NCBI GenBank assembly: GCA_945863605.1
Contig: CAMAZP010000016.1
Location: 1-64,000 of the forward strand
Direction of reading: 5' to 3'
Source of the DNA: Chitinophaga pinensis
GTDB lineage: Bacteria > Bacteroidota > Bacteroidia > Flavobacteriales_D > Crocinitomicaceae
DNA: 64,000 bases
This document shows, in pieces, positions 36,114 to 45,288 of this stretch. Each line of letters starts with the position of its first letter. The stretch's first letter is position 1. A program made the position numbers and the translations under genes. The notes beneath the pieces were generated by a model that was not told the origin of the DNA, did not search any database, and saw only the letters and a list, made by a program, of their open reading frames with translations.

Positions 36114-36542
36114 ATGAATTTAAAATTAATCTATCTTTCTTTTACTTTAATGCTTTTGAGTAGTTGCATTAAATATAATCAAACACCTGTTCCAAATATT
36201 CCATTTGATCTAACTATTGACTTAAACCTTCCTTCTTTTGATGCTTTAAACGGTACAGGAGGTTGGGCATATGTGAATGGAGGTTCAAGAGGGATTATCG
36301 TTTACAGGAGATCGATTGATGAGTTTGTAGCTTTTGACAGACATTCACCTGCAGATGAGGATGGAATTTGTTCACAACCTTTGTTTCCAACTTTAGATAA
36401 TTTCTTAGTTCTTAAAGATACTTGCAATAATGCAACATTTTCATTGTACGACGGAATGCCAATGAGCGGGAGTGCTTTTAATCTAAGACAATATCAAACA
36501 AACTACAACGGAAGCAATTTATTAAGAATATTTAATCAATAA
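36114..36542 (+). CDS. Rieske-like-fold lipoprotein lacking clear cluster ligands
   Basis: 142 residues. Lipoprotein signal ends in LLSSC (Cys18). The mature sequence (NGTGGWAYVNGGSRGIIVYR, DEFVAFDRHSPADEDG, FSLYDGMPMSGSAF) follows a Rieske-like beta pattern, but the CxH...CxxH ligand pairs are absent. It is probably a structural relative rather than a [2Fe-2S] protein. The next gene starts 2 bases after its stop. Function unknown. Confidence 0.6.
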   Translation: MNLKLIYLSFTLMLLSSCIKYNQTPVPNIPFDLTIDLNLPSFDALNGTGGWAYVNGGSRGIIVYRRSIDEFVAFDRHSPADEDGICSQPLFPTLDNFLVLKDTCNNATFSLYDGMPMSGSAFNLRQYQTNYNGSNLLRIFNQ

Positions 36543-36544
36543 CA

Positions 36545-36868
36545 ATGAATGAAGTAAAAGTTACGATAATTGATAGAGAGGGTGTTTCACACGAGCTTGT
36601 TGGTCCTACAGATATGAATATGAATATCATGGAGTTATGTAAAGCATTTGATCTTCCTGTACTTGGAGAATGCGGTGGAATGGCAATGTGTGCAACATGC
36701 CAATGTTATTTAGAATCAACTACCGATTTACCCGAACAAAGTGATGCTGAACTAGATATGTTAGATCAAGCTTTTTATGTAAAATCAAATAGTCGACTGG
36801 GCTGTCAAATTTATTTATCTGATGAGATTGATGGTATCGTTTTGAGATTAGCTCCTGAAAATAATTAA
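36545..36868 (+). CDS. [2Fe-2S] ferredoxin, adrenodoxin type
   Basis: 107 residues. Cluster ligands are Cys43, Cys49 and Cys52 in GECGGMAMCATCQCY, plus Cys87 in RLGCQIYL. It is an electron carrier for a reductase or Fe-S assembly chain. The neighbouring Rieske-like lipoprotein gene is co-directional and only 2 bases away. It converges on the SDR gene with a 4-base overlap of stops. Confidence 0.92.
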   Translation: MNEVKVTIIDREGVSHELVGPTDMNMNIMELCKAFDLPVLGECGGMAMCATCQCYLESTTDLPEQSDAELDMLDQAFYVKSNSRLGCQIYLSDEIDGIVLRLAPENN

Positions 36869-37617
36869 TCTCTTTTACTGTTTAATAACAAACCACCATC
36901 CATTCGTATGGTTGTTCCTGTAATCCATTTTGATAAATCACTCAACAAAAACGCAATAGTGTTTGCAACATCTTGTGGTTCACCAACTCCTAAAGGATAG
37001 TGAGCGATAAATTTTTCAAAATCTGCTTCGTCGTAGGCACTTTTCGTTTGTTCAAACATTTCTGTTTTTACCAAAGCTGGAGAAACGATATTTGCTCTAA
37101 TTTTCATTGGTGCATTTTCTAAAGCAAATGATCGAGCAAAAGATTCCAAAGCTGATTTACTAGCTGAATAAAGTGAACCACCCATGTATGGAAACTCAGC
37201 AGAGATGGAAGAAATGAAAACAACAGATGCTCCTTGATTTAACTTCTTTGATTTTAGTAAACCAGAACTCAACAGAATTGCACTGTTTAAATTGATTGAG
37301 AAAAGATCATCAATATGTTTTTGTTTTATAAACTTAATCGGAAATGGTTGAATTTTACCAGCGCAATGAACAAAACCATCAATTTGAGGAAGTTCAGAAA
37401 TCAATTGCTGTAATTCAGTTTCAAGAGTTAAATCTGCAAGAATAATCTTTGAACGTGAACTCATTTTGGAAACTACAGAATTAAGCTTATCGGTAGATCT
37501 AGCTGAAAGAATAACGTTTGCTCCTAGTTCATCACAAAACCTTGCTATACAAGCTCCTATACCAGAGGAAGCACCTGTCACTAAAATAGTTTTTTCTTTC
37601 AAATCAAACATACTCAA
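36865..37617 (-). CDS. Short-chain dehydrogenase/reductase (FabG-like)
   Basis: 250 residues. NAD(P)-binding TGASSGIGA (14-22). Catalytic Ser in SSISAEFPY, Tyr150 and Lys154 in SLYSASKSAL. C-terminal WITGTTIRMDGG is typical of 3-oxoacyl-ACP reductases. It is the last gene of the KAS III-ACP-KAS III-SDR run, overlapping the upstream gene by 14 bases, so it probably reduces the 3-ketoacyl product made by the two synthases. Confidence 0.87.
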   Translation of the reverse strand: MSMFDLKEKTILVTGASSGIGACIARFCDELGANVILSARSTDKLNSVVSKMSSRSKIILADLTLETELQQLISELPQIDGFVHCAGKIQPFPIKFIKQKHIDDLFSINLNSAILLSSGLLKSKKLNQGASVVFISSISAEFPYMGGSLYSASKSALESFARSFALENAPMKIRANIVSPALVKTEMFEQTKSAYDEADFEKFIAHYPLGVGEPQDVANTIAFLLSDLSKWITGTTIRMDGGLLLNSKRD

Positions 37618-38656
37618 TCATTTTTGTTTTAACATTTGAAAGATTTAGTAAAACTGAAGCCCAAGAAAAACCAACACCAAAACCAGAAACTAAGAATTTA
37701 TTGTTTTCAACTAAAACTTGATTTGATAATTCTTTACAAATTGTAAGTGGTATTGAAGCTGAACTGGTATTACCAAAGTAATCGATTGATAATGGAACTT
37801 TTGCTTCTTCAATTTTTAGTTTTTTACGAACGCTATCGTTAATCAGTTTATTTGCTTGATGAAAAACGAAATAATCAACTTCTTCAATATCTTTCTGAGA
37901 GTAAGTTAACAGTTCTCTAATTGATGGAGCAACTTCTTTTAATGCAAAATTAAATACTTCCATACCGTTTAATTTTAAATGCTTTTTAGAACGTATTATT
38001 CCTGGTTCAATTTCAAGCGTTTCGTCTTCAATTGTACCATAAGGATGACGTGAATGTCCGTGTTCAATTATGATTGCATCTTTTCCTTTGCCATCTGATG
38101 CCATTGAATAAAACCAAGTTTTTGCTGTTTCATCAAATTCAAGTAAGGTTGCAGAACCCGCATCTCCAAAAAGAGGAAAAGTACTTTTATCCTCATAATT
38201 GGTGGAAATAGTTGATTTATCACCAGCCATTAAAAGCACTTTTTTAATATTTCCACTTTGTATAAAATGAGAAGCTATCGAAAGTCCGTAAACATAGCCT
38301 GAACAGCCTAAATTGACATCAAAAGCCAAAGCATTCGTTGGAATTCCTAATCGATTTTGAAGAATTATTGATGTTGCCGGTAAAAAATAATCAGGAGATT
38401 GAGAAACAAAAAGTACCAAATCTATTTCATTTTTACACTTTAAATCATTTAATAATTGATTTGCTGCTTCGAAACATAAATCAGAGCATGTAGTTGACTC
38501 TGAGGCAACTCTTCTTTCAATTATTCCTGTTGTTTTTGAAAAAAGTTCTCGTTCATGCAATGAAATCCATTCGTAATCTTCTGTTCTTTCAATAGTTTGA
38601 GGAACACATGTATAAATGGCAGAAATGCGTGTATTTTCAGTTTTTAAGAAAGCCAC
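37604..38656 (-). CDS. 3-oxoacyl-ACP synthase III-like (KAS III), copy B
   Basis: 350 residues. Catalytic triad visible: Cys118 (LGCSGYVYG), His266 (VFHQANKLI), Asn296 (FGNTSSASIPL). KAS III enzymes condense an acyl-CoA starter with malonyl-ACP. It overlaps the ACP stop by one base. A second KAS III lies just upstream at 38920, so this cluster has two non-identical synthases, which is more than housekeeping FabH alone requires. Confidence 0.87.
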   Translation of the reverse strand: MAFLKTENTRISAIYTCVPQTIERTEDYEWISLHERELFSKTTGIIERRVASESTTCSDLCFEAANQLLNDLKCKNEIDLVLFVSQSPDYFLPATSIILQNRLGIPTNALAFDVNLGCSGYVYGLSIASHFIQSGNIKKVLLMAGDKSTISTNYEDKSTFPLFGDAGSATLLEFDETAKTWFYSMASDGKGKDAIIIEHGHSRHPYGTIEDETLEIEPGIIRSKKHLKLNGMEVFNFALKEVAPSIRELLTYSQKDIEEVDYFVFHQANKLINDSVRKKLKIEEAKVPLSIDYFGNTSSASIPLTICKELSNQVLVENNKFLVSGFGVGFSWASVLLNLSNVKTKMIEYV

Positions 38657-38889
38657 TATGCTTTTTTAGATACTAGTAAATCATATAAATCTTGAATAGT
38701 ATCTAAAACTCGCAATTCCTCACCTGTTAACAAAACATCAAAATGATTATCAATCAGAGCGATTAAAATTAAAGCGTGCATACTACTCCACCCTTCCATT
38801 TGACGAAAAGAACTCGTTGGAGTTAATGTTTCTTTTTCAACTTCGTCAAATTCCTCTTCGATAATTGAGATAAATTCCTGCATATTCAT
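38656..38889 (-). CDS. Acyl carrier protein-like, dedicated
   Basis: 77 residues. The carrier-site segment is GWSSMHALILIALI, where Ser36 takes the place of the usual DSL phosphopantetheine serine; the Asp is replaced by Ser35. The helix pattern and length fit an ACP. It is between two KAS III genes and is probably a dedicated carrier for this pathway. Met3 (38883) is an alternative start. Confidence 0.78.
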   Translation of the reverse strand: MNMQEFISIIEEEFDEVEKETLTPTSSFRQMEGWSSMHALILIALIDNHFDVLLTGEELRVLDTIQDLYDLLVSKKA

Positions 38890-38893
38890 GAAC

Positions 38894-38901
38894 CAAAGAT
38901 A
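38894..38901 (-). promoter_or_regulatory. Possible -7 element (TATCTTTG) before the ACP gene
   Basis: Exact TAnnTTTG on the minus strand, in the 30-base gap after the first KAS III. It is only 4 bases from the ATG at 38889 and 10 from the alternative ATG at 38883, so it may be coincidental. Confidence 0.3.
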
Positions 38902-38919
38902 TTAAAATTTAAACATAGA

Positions 38920-39933
38920 TTAAACCCATTCAACAATTGTTCCTCCCCAAGTGTAACCAACTCCAAATCCTAATAACATGAGTTTGTCACCTTTTTTTAA
39001 TTTTCCTTCTAATTGTGCGTTCTTTAGTGCAATTGGGATACTACAAGAGACGGTATTTCCAACATTCTCATAAAATTCATAGAATTTTTCTTTTGGAATT
39101 TTACATTTTCTTTTAAGAGCTGAAAGTATAAATTTACTAGCTTGATGAAAAACAAATAAATCAATTTCATCGAATGTCAAATTATTTTTTTTTAGGGTTT
39201 CTTCCAACAATTTAGGCACTCTTTGTAAAGAAAAACGAGCAATTTCTAAACCGTTCATTTCCATTTTACCATGAGCCAAATAACCAGGTTCATTTTGATA
39301 TAACTCTATCCATTCTCTATCTATTGGTGATCTAGTTGAACCTCTTTCAACAATTAGATTCTTTGCACCTTCACCATCGTTACCAAAAACAAAACTCCCT
39401 ATTCCTTTTACTTCACTAGCTTGAATTAAAGTCGCTGCGCCTGCATCACCGAAAATACAACGTAAATCAAAATCTTGAGAATGAATTACCGAACTAGGTA
39501 TATCTGATACTAATAACAAAACGTTAGTGGCATTGCCAGAAACGATCATCGCATTAGCAAGACTTAATCCGTAAACATAACCAGCACATCCCATAGGCAT
39601 ATCAATACAACCACAATTTTCATTTAATCCTAAACGGTAATGAAGGACACTTGAGGAGGTTGGAGCTTTATAATCTAAACCTTCAGTACAAAAAATTAAA
39701 AAATCAATTTTACTTTTGTCAAAATCCAAATTTTCCTCAAAAAAACATTCAGCAGCTTTAAAAGCAAGATCAGAACCAGTTTGATTTGGTAAACGAATAT
39801 GTCTTTTTTTTATACCAAATGACTTATAAATTGTTTCCTCCGAATTTTTTGGAAATAATTGAGCTAAATCTTTGTTTTCAATGATTTCTGATGGTAAATG
39901 GTATGAAATATTTTTAATTATTGAATAACTCAA
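38920..39933 (-). CDS. 3-oxoacyl-ACP synthase III-like (KAS III), copy A
   Basis: 337 residues. Catalytic Cys116 (MGCAGYVYGL), His263 (FHQASKFI) and Asn293 (VGNTVSCSIP) are all present. It is the first gene of the minus-strand cluster and differs substantially from copy B, so the two probably use different starters or perform successive condensations. There is no nearby MAT, dehydratase or thioesterase. Confidence 0.86.
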   Translation of the reverse strand: MSYSIIKNISYHLPSEIIENKDLAQLFPKNSEETIYKSFGIKKRHIRLPNQTGSDLAFKAAECFFEENLDFDKSKIDFLIFCTEGLDYKAPTSSSVLHYRLGLNENCGCIDMPMGCAGYVYGLSLANAMIVSGNATNVLLLVSDIPSSVIHSQDFDLRCIFGDAGAATLIQASEVKGIGSFVFGNDGEGAKNLIVERGSTRSPIDREWIELYQNEPGYLAHGKMEMNGLEIARFSLQRVPKLLEETLKKNNLTFDEIDLFVFHQASKFILSALKRKCKIPKEKFYEFYENVGNTVSCSIPIALKNAQLEGKLKKGDKLMLLGFGVGYTWGGTIVEWV

Positions 39934-40066
39934 AGCTTTTTGTTTTTACTAAATTACAAAATTTAAGTAAATTTAGAGTGTTAATTAGTTTTTTTAAGTT
40001 AATGTTTAAAAAGGCAACTTTTTTGTATATTAGCCGTCAAAACAACAAATTATAACAATTCCAAAT

Positions 40067-40396
40067 ATGAAAGTACTTGCTTTATCGATTTTTTGTTTAG
40101 TTACTATTTCAACTTTTTCACAAGTTAAAGAAATTAAACAACCAAAAAAAGTAACATTTGATAAACAAACATCACAACCTATAGTTAAAGAACCTAAAGG
40201 TGTGTATATGAGCGAATACATTATCTATCCTGAAAAATTAAAAACATACTTTATAACAGGAGAAATTCCTGTGGATTTCCCAAAGTATGATAAACAAAAA
40301 TCACACGAAGAAAATAAGGTAATTGCAAGAACATGGTCAAAAGCCAATAAAAATTTAATAAAATCTGAATTCTGGCATTTATTTGAAAATAAATAA
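40067..40396 (+). CDS. Hypothetical secreted protein
   Basis: 109 residues with a signal peptide (MKVLALSIFCLVTISTFSQ). The mature part is short, Lys-rich and charged (KQPKKVTFDKQTSQPIVKEP, YMSEYIIYPEKLKTYFITGE). No motif is recognised. The stop is 8 bases before the start of the large repetitive protein, which suggests a joint transcript. Confidence 0.6.
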   Translation: MKVLALSIFCLVTISTFSQVKEIKQPKKVTFDKQTSQPIVKEPKGVYMSEYIIYPEKLKTYFITGEIPVDFPKYDKQKSHEENKVIARTWSKANKNLIKSEFWHLFENK

Positions 40397-40404
40397 ACTA
40401 ACTA

Positions 40405-43400
40405 ATGAGGAGTATAATACTATTTATTTTTGCATTAGTATCATGGAGTGTATCCGCACAGTGTATTGGTGCAGATCCATTTTGTACAGGTACGACATAC
40501 AATTTCCCAAATACAACTGGTGTTCCAAATTTAGGTTCAGTTAATTGTTTAAGTACCACACCTAACCCGGCTTGGTACTATATGGAAATTGATCAAAATG
40601 GTTCGATGGTAATTGATATAAGCCAACAAAATGCTAGTGGTACTGGTTTAGATGTTGATTTTATTCTTTGGGGACCTTTCTCATCACTTAATTCGGCATG
40701 TGCTGGAGCTAACCCATTTCCAGCTGGAAGCGCTGTTGATTGTAGTTATTCTGCAAATGCCACTGAAACAGCTACTATTCCAAATGCTCAAGTAGGACAA
40801 GTTTATGTCATGTTGATCACAAATTTTTCAAATCAACCAGGAAATATTTCATTCAGTCAAACTAGTGGATCTGGTTCCGCCGATTGTTCTTTTACATGTG
40901 GAGTTAATTTAACAGCCACTCCAAGCGTCTGTAATAATAATACTTACTCGATCAGTGGTAACCTCACGGTCACAGCTGGTCCCGGGATTTCTGTTCCAAA
41001 TTCTGGAACAGTCACCATTGCAAATAGTTGTGGAGGTTCCCAGACTTTCAATGCACCTTTTACAAACATACCATACAATTTTACAGGACTGACAGCAAAT
41101 GGTGCAGGTTGTGTTGTTACAGCTACATTTTCTAATTTCCCCAATTGTAATACCTTTCAGAATTATACAGCGCCCGCTAGTTGTGTTACTCCTTGTTCGG
41201 TATCATCTGTTACTGCAACACCCACAGCCTGTTCGGCGAATCAATATAACGTAAATGGACAAGTTAGTTTTACTAATCCACCTACAACTGGTACGTTAAC
41301 CGTTACGGGTTCTTGTGGAGGAACTCAAACTTTTAATGCACCCTTTACGTCGCCTTTAAGTTACTCTTTTTCAAATTTAACTGCAAATGGTGCTGCTTGT
41401 TCTGTTACCGCAACCTTTTCATCAAACACTTCTTGCACGAATATAGGGAATTATTCAGCTCCTCAATCTTGTAACTGTTCTGTTACTGGAATTACAGCTA
41501 CACCCACGGCATGTTCAGCTAACCAGTTCTCTTTAAGTGGTAACATAAGTTTTTCAAATCCACCAACTACTGGAACACTTACTGTTTCTTCTTCTTGCGG
41601 TGGAACACAGACTTTTAATGCTCCATTTACTTCTCCATTGGCTTATTCTTTATCTGGATTACCAGCGAATGGTGCAGGATGTACAGTAACCGCAACATTT
41701 TCAGCAAATACTAGTTGTGCATTGACTCAAAACTTTACAGCTCCTCAATCTTGTAACTGTTCTGTTACAGGTATTACAGCTACACCCACGGCATGTTCAT
41801 CTAACCAGTTCTCTTTAAATGGTAATATAAGTTTTTCAAATCCACCAACAACTGGAACACTTACTGTTTCTTCTTCTTGCGGTGGAACACAGACTTTTAA
41901 TGCACCATTTAGTTCTCCATTGGCTTATTCCTTATCTGGATTACCAGCGAATGGAGCAGGATGTACAGTAACCGCAACATTTTCAGCAAATACTAGTTGT
42001 GCATTGACTCAAAACTTTACAGCTCCTTCTTCATGTAACTGCTCAATATCTGGTATTACAGCAACTCCTACCTCATGTTCAAGTAATCAATATTCTTTAG
42101 GAGGAAATATTTCATTTGCTAATGCACCAGCAACAGGTACATTAACAATAACAGGTTCTTGTGGTGGTACTCAAACTTTTAATGCTCCCTTTACGTCACC
42201 TCAAGCATACAATCTAACAGGATTAACAGCAAATGGGGCTGGATGCACAGTAACAGCAACGTTTTCAGCAAATACAAGTTGTACACTCACACAAAACTAT
42301 ACTGCTCCTGCATCTTGTAACTGTTCAATTACCTCATTATCAGCGACTCCAACTGCTTGTTCAAATAATTTATATAATGTTTCTGGTGCTATAACTTTTA
42401 ATTCAGCTCCTGCAACTGGTACTTTAACTGTTTCTGGATGTGGAGGAACCCAAACCTTTAATGCACCATTCACATCACCTCAAGCTTATAACTTTACTGG
42501 TTTAACAGCTAATGGAGCTAACTGTAATGTAACTGCTACATTCTCTGCTCTGCCAGCTTGTACAATATCTCAAACTTACACAGCACCAGTGGCATGCTTA
42601 AATGCTCCTTGTGTACAAAATCCTTTTTGCTCTAACAATGGAGTTACAACTTTTCCTGCAGGGACAAATCAAGTACCCGCAGATATTACCTATCCTAATA
42701 ATGATTATGGCTGTTTGTTTTCAACACCTAATCCTGAGTGGTATTACATGCAAGTTGCAGCACCTGGAACTTTAGGAATCAATATGTCAAATTCATCAAA
42801 TGTTGATATTGATTATATCTTATACGGTCCATATACAAGTTTAAATAATGCGCTTACTTATTGTGACAATTTTGGTACAGCGACAACAGGTTCTAATACT
42901 AATTTAATTGTAGATTGTAGTTTTAGTGGTTCAGCAAATGAAACTGCAAATATTGCAAATGCACAAACTGGTCAAGTATATGTTTTGCTGATAACAAACT
43001 TTTCAAATCAACCAACAAATATTTCATTTACAAGTAGTGGAACAGCAACTACAGATTGTAATATTGTTACTCCATCTACATGCGTTGCTGAAATTGGAAC
43101 ATATAATTATAATTTAACAGGAGATACCCAATCACAAACTATGCTTTGTTTTGGTGATCAATTAAATATTACTTCTAACAATGACTTCGTAGTGCCTGCT
43201 GAAATAACTCAGGTAACAACACCGCCTCAACCTACCTATGACCCAGGAGTGTCTTGGCTGATCTATAGTTGTCCACCATCAGTTGCTGTAACCCCAGCTC
43301 AAGCAACTGCTACAGGTACAGAGATAGGTGATGACCCATGTCTTGTTGGTATTTATTCAAATACTGCAAATCTTACTGACATCAATGATATGTCGTTGAT

Positions 43401-44574
43401 TAATAGTTTACCTCCAGGAACTTTCACAAATAATACAGTTTATTTTGTACCAATAACAATGTATAGTATTGTTGACGGATTATATAGTAACGTAATCTTA
43501 CCAGCAGATGGCTGCTATGAATTAGGAATACCTATTGCAGTTCAATATTTACCAGCAATCAACTCTGTACAAACCCCAAATTGTGCAAATGGTACAGTTA
43601 CCGTAACATTAACAGGTGGTTCACCTCAAGTAAATGGTACTAATTTTAATGTAGTTCCAGGTTCACTCCTACCAACATCAGCAACTTTTGTAAATACAAG
43701 TACAGGAAATGGTGGTTCAATTATAATAGGTAACTTAACTAGTGGTCCGTATTCATTTGACATTATTGATGATAATGGTTGTCCTACAAGTATTACTGGA
43801 AATTATACAGGACCAGAAACTGCATCAATAAGCTATCCAGATATATTTTATTGTTTAAATGATCCAAATCCTTTACCTACTTTGATAGGAAATACTGGTG
43901 GAACATACACTAGTGGCGCAGGATTAAACATAAACTCATCAACAGGTCAAATTTCACTGGCAACATCTACACCTGGGGCTTATACAATTACCTATACAAC
44001 ACCAGGTAATATTTGTCCTGCAACAAGTACTTTCAATTTAACTATTGAAGATTTTCCAATAGTAGATGCTGGTCAAGACACTACCGTTTGCGTCGGTAAA
44101 CCTATAGTTTTAAGTGGAACTGGAGCTGTATCTTACAGTTGGAACAATGGGCTTCTAAACAATGTTCCTTATTTACCTAATCTTGGATTATCTCAATTTG
44201 TACTCATTGGAACGAGTAATGCTGGATGTATTGGTACCGATTCAATAAACGTTATAGTTATATCCGATTGTGATTCATTAAACGATGTAATTTATTGGGT
44301 GCCAAATACTTTTACACCTGACGGAGATCAATACAATCAAACATTTTTACCAATTTTTTATTCGGGAATTGACCAATATTTTTATGATTTTTTCATTTAC
44401 AACAGATGGGGAGAATTAATTTGGGAAAACCACGATACATCTTATGGTTGGGATGGTTCATATAATGATGGTATGAAATGCCCAGATGGAACATATACTT
44501 GGAAAATAAGATTTAAATTATTATACAACGATGAGAAACAAACAATTCACGGTCATGTAAATCTTTTGAGATAG
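40405..44574 (+). CDS. Large repetitive secreted protein with T9SS type B (gliding-type) C-terminal domain
   Basis: 1389 residues. Signal peptide 1-18 (ends VSAQ). An N-terminal module (about 20-160: NPAWYYMEIDQNG, DVDFILWGPFSSLNSACAG, VYVMLITNFSNQPGNISF) is followed by six about 94-residue Cys-containing repeats (DNA 40885-42597). A second copy of the opening module (about 733-890) and further beta-sandwich sequence come next. The C terminus (about 1295-1389: VPNTFTPDGDQYNQTF, YNRWGELIWENHDT, WDGSYNDGMKCPDGTYTWKI) is the CHU_C/gliding motility-type T9SS sorting domain. It is a surface or secreted cargo, probably adhesive; no enzymatic motif. Confidence 0.88.
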   Translation: MRSIILFIFALVSWSVSAQCIGADPFCTGTTYNFPNTTGVPNLGSVNCLSTTPNPAWYYMEIDQNGSMVIDISQQNASGTGLDVDFILWGPFSSLNSACAGANPFPAGSAVDCSYSANATETATIPNAQVGQVYVMLITNFSNQPGNISFSQTSGSGSADCSFTCGVNLTATPSVCNNNTYSISGNLTVTAGPGISVPNSGTVTIANSCGGSQTFNAPFTNIPYNFTGLTANGAGCVVTATFSNFPNCNTFQNYTAPASCVTPCSVSSVTATPTACSANQYNVNGQVSFTNPPTTGTLTVTGSCGGTQTFNAPFTSPLSYSFSNLTANGAACSVTATFSSNTSCTNIGNYSAPQSCNCSVTGITATPTACSANQFSLSGNISFSNPPTTGTLTVSSSCGGTQTFNAPFTSPLAYSLSGLPANGAGCTVTATFSANTSCALTQNFTAPQSCNCSVTGITATPTACSSNQFSLNGNISFSNPPTTGTLTVSSSCGGTQTFNAPFSSPLAYSLSGLPANGAGCTVTATFSANTSCALTQNFTAPSSCNCSISGITATPTSCSSNQYSLGGNISFANAPATGTLTITGSCGGTQTFNAPFTSPQAYNLTGLTANGAGCTVTATFSANTSCTLTQNYTAPASCNCSITSLSATPTACSNNLYNVSGAITFNSAPATGTLTVSGCGGTQTFNAPFTSPQAYNFTGLTANGANCNVTATFSALPACTISQTYTAPVACLNAPCVQNPFCSNNGVTTFPAGTNQVPADITYPNNDYGCLFSTPNPEWYYMQVAAPGTLGINMSNSSNVDIDYILYGPYTSLNNALTYCDNFGTATTGSNTNLIVDCSFSGSANETANIANAQTGQVYVLLITNFSNQPTNISFTSSGTATTDCNIVTPSTCVAEIGTYNYNLTGDTQSQTMLCFGDQLNITSNNDFVVPAEITQVTTPPQPTYDPGVSWLIYSCPPSVAVTPAQATATGTEIGDDPCLVGIYSNTANLTDINDMSLINSLPPGTFTNNTVYFVPITMYSIVDGLYSNVILPADGCYELGIPIAVQYLPAINSVQTPNCANGTVTVTLTGGSPQVNGTNFNVVPGSLLPTSATFVNTSTGNGGSIIIGNLTSGPYSFDIIDDNGCPTSITGNYTGPETASISYPDIFYCLNDPNPLPTLIGNTGGTYTSGAGLNINSSTGQISLATSTPGAYTITYTTPGNICPATSTFNLTIEDFPIVDAGQDTTVCVGKPIVLSGTGAVSYSWNNGLLNNVPYLPNLGLSQFVLIGTSNAGCIGTDSINVIVISDCDSLNDVIYWVPNTFTPDGDQYNQTFLPIFYSGIDQYFYDFFIYNRWGELIWENHDTSYGWDGSYNDGMKCPDGTYTWKIRFKLLYNDEKQTIHGHVNLLR
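40885..42597 (+). repeat. Six coding repeats of about 282 bp
   Basis: Unit starts at 40885, 41182, 41470, 41752, 42034 and 42316. Units 3, 4 and 5 are exactly 282 bp; the others vary (297, 288, 282 less 3). Units 3 and 4 are nearly identical in DNA, differing by only scattered bases, which indicates recent duplication. Each unit has conserved cysteines and a CGGTQTFNAPF core. Confidence 0.9.
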
Positions 44575-44877
44575 AAAAAAAGTTATTTGAAACTAAACAG
44601 TTGTTTACCCTATCATTAATATTAATAGACGTGGATTTTGAAAGTAAAAGTACTCTTAGATAAGTTGATTTTACTTACAATACAAAAGATATTCATTTAT
44701 GTTGCTCATATTTTATCTTTAATTGTTGTAAATTTCTTTCTTAAGTCTAAAGTAACTAACAAGAAACTTTTTAAAATTCACATCTATTTAAAAAGTAGTA
44801 CAAAGTTAAAGTTTAATTAAATTGGAGAATGGTTGTGATTTTAAAATAAGTTTAAGGTTCAAAGATTGAGTCAATCG
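44575..44877. other. A+T-rich spacer with nothing identified
   Basis: 303 bases between the large secreted protein and the convergent PIN gene. A 60-codon frame at 44638-44820 has a TTG start, hydrophobic composition and no motif; I do not regard it as a gene. No clear terminator hairpin. Confidence 0.5.
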
Positions 44878-45288
44878 CTACTTTCCTTTTAAATACTCAT
44901 TTGCATTCATTACTGGTATTGTTGAATTTTTAAAATTCTTTATATTTCTTGTAATAATTGAATCACAACCAAATTGTAAAGCAACAAAAATTTGCAAACC
45001 ATCTTCAAAATCATCAAAATTTGAAGCTAAAGCCAATTCTATCGATTTATGTTCTAATGGTAATATTTCAACTAAAACTTTGAACCGAAGTAAAAACTTT
45101 TTTGCTTCAATCGATTTATGATGTTTAACGATAGAATAATAAGCGTTTGCAAAAGACAAAGATGAGATAAAGAGTTTAATTTCTTTTTTGTCAGCCAATG
45201 TAAACAAATCCTGAGCGTCTCTAAAAAATGGTTCTCTTTTCGCTAAAAGATCGATGATAATGTTCGTATCAACAAATACCTTTTCCAT
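44878..45288 (-). CDS. PIN-domain protein, VapC toxin-like
   Basis: 136 residues. PIN-like motifs are VDTNIIIDLL (Asp7), an ISSLSFANAYYSI helix in place of the usual Glu-bearing SxxxxxE, DDFEDGLQ (Asp96) and IITRNIKNF. In related Bacteroidota PIN proteins the last motif is normally KDF; here Asn118 occupies that acidic position. VapC ribonucleases require four acidic residues, so activity may be reduced or lost. The ATG overlaps the stop of a decayed antitoxin gene (TAATG). Confidence 0.75.
   Translation of the reverse strand: MEKVFVDTNIIIDLLAKREPFFRDAQDLFTLADKKEIKLFISSLSFANAYYSIVKHHKSIEAKKFLLRFKVLVEILPLEHKSIELALASNFDDFEDGLQIFVALQFGCDSIITRNIKNFKNSTIPVMNANEYLKGK

Noticed and set aside
44638-44820. 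60-codon frame in the spacer before the PIN gene
   Set aside because: TTG start, hydrophobic low-complexity composition, no promoter, no recognised motif.
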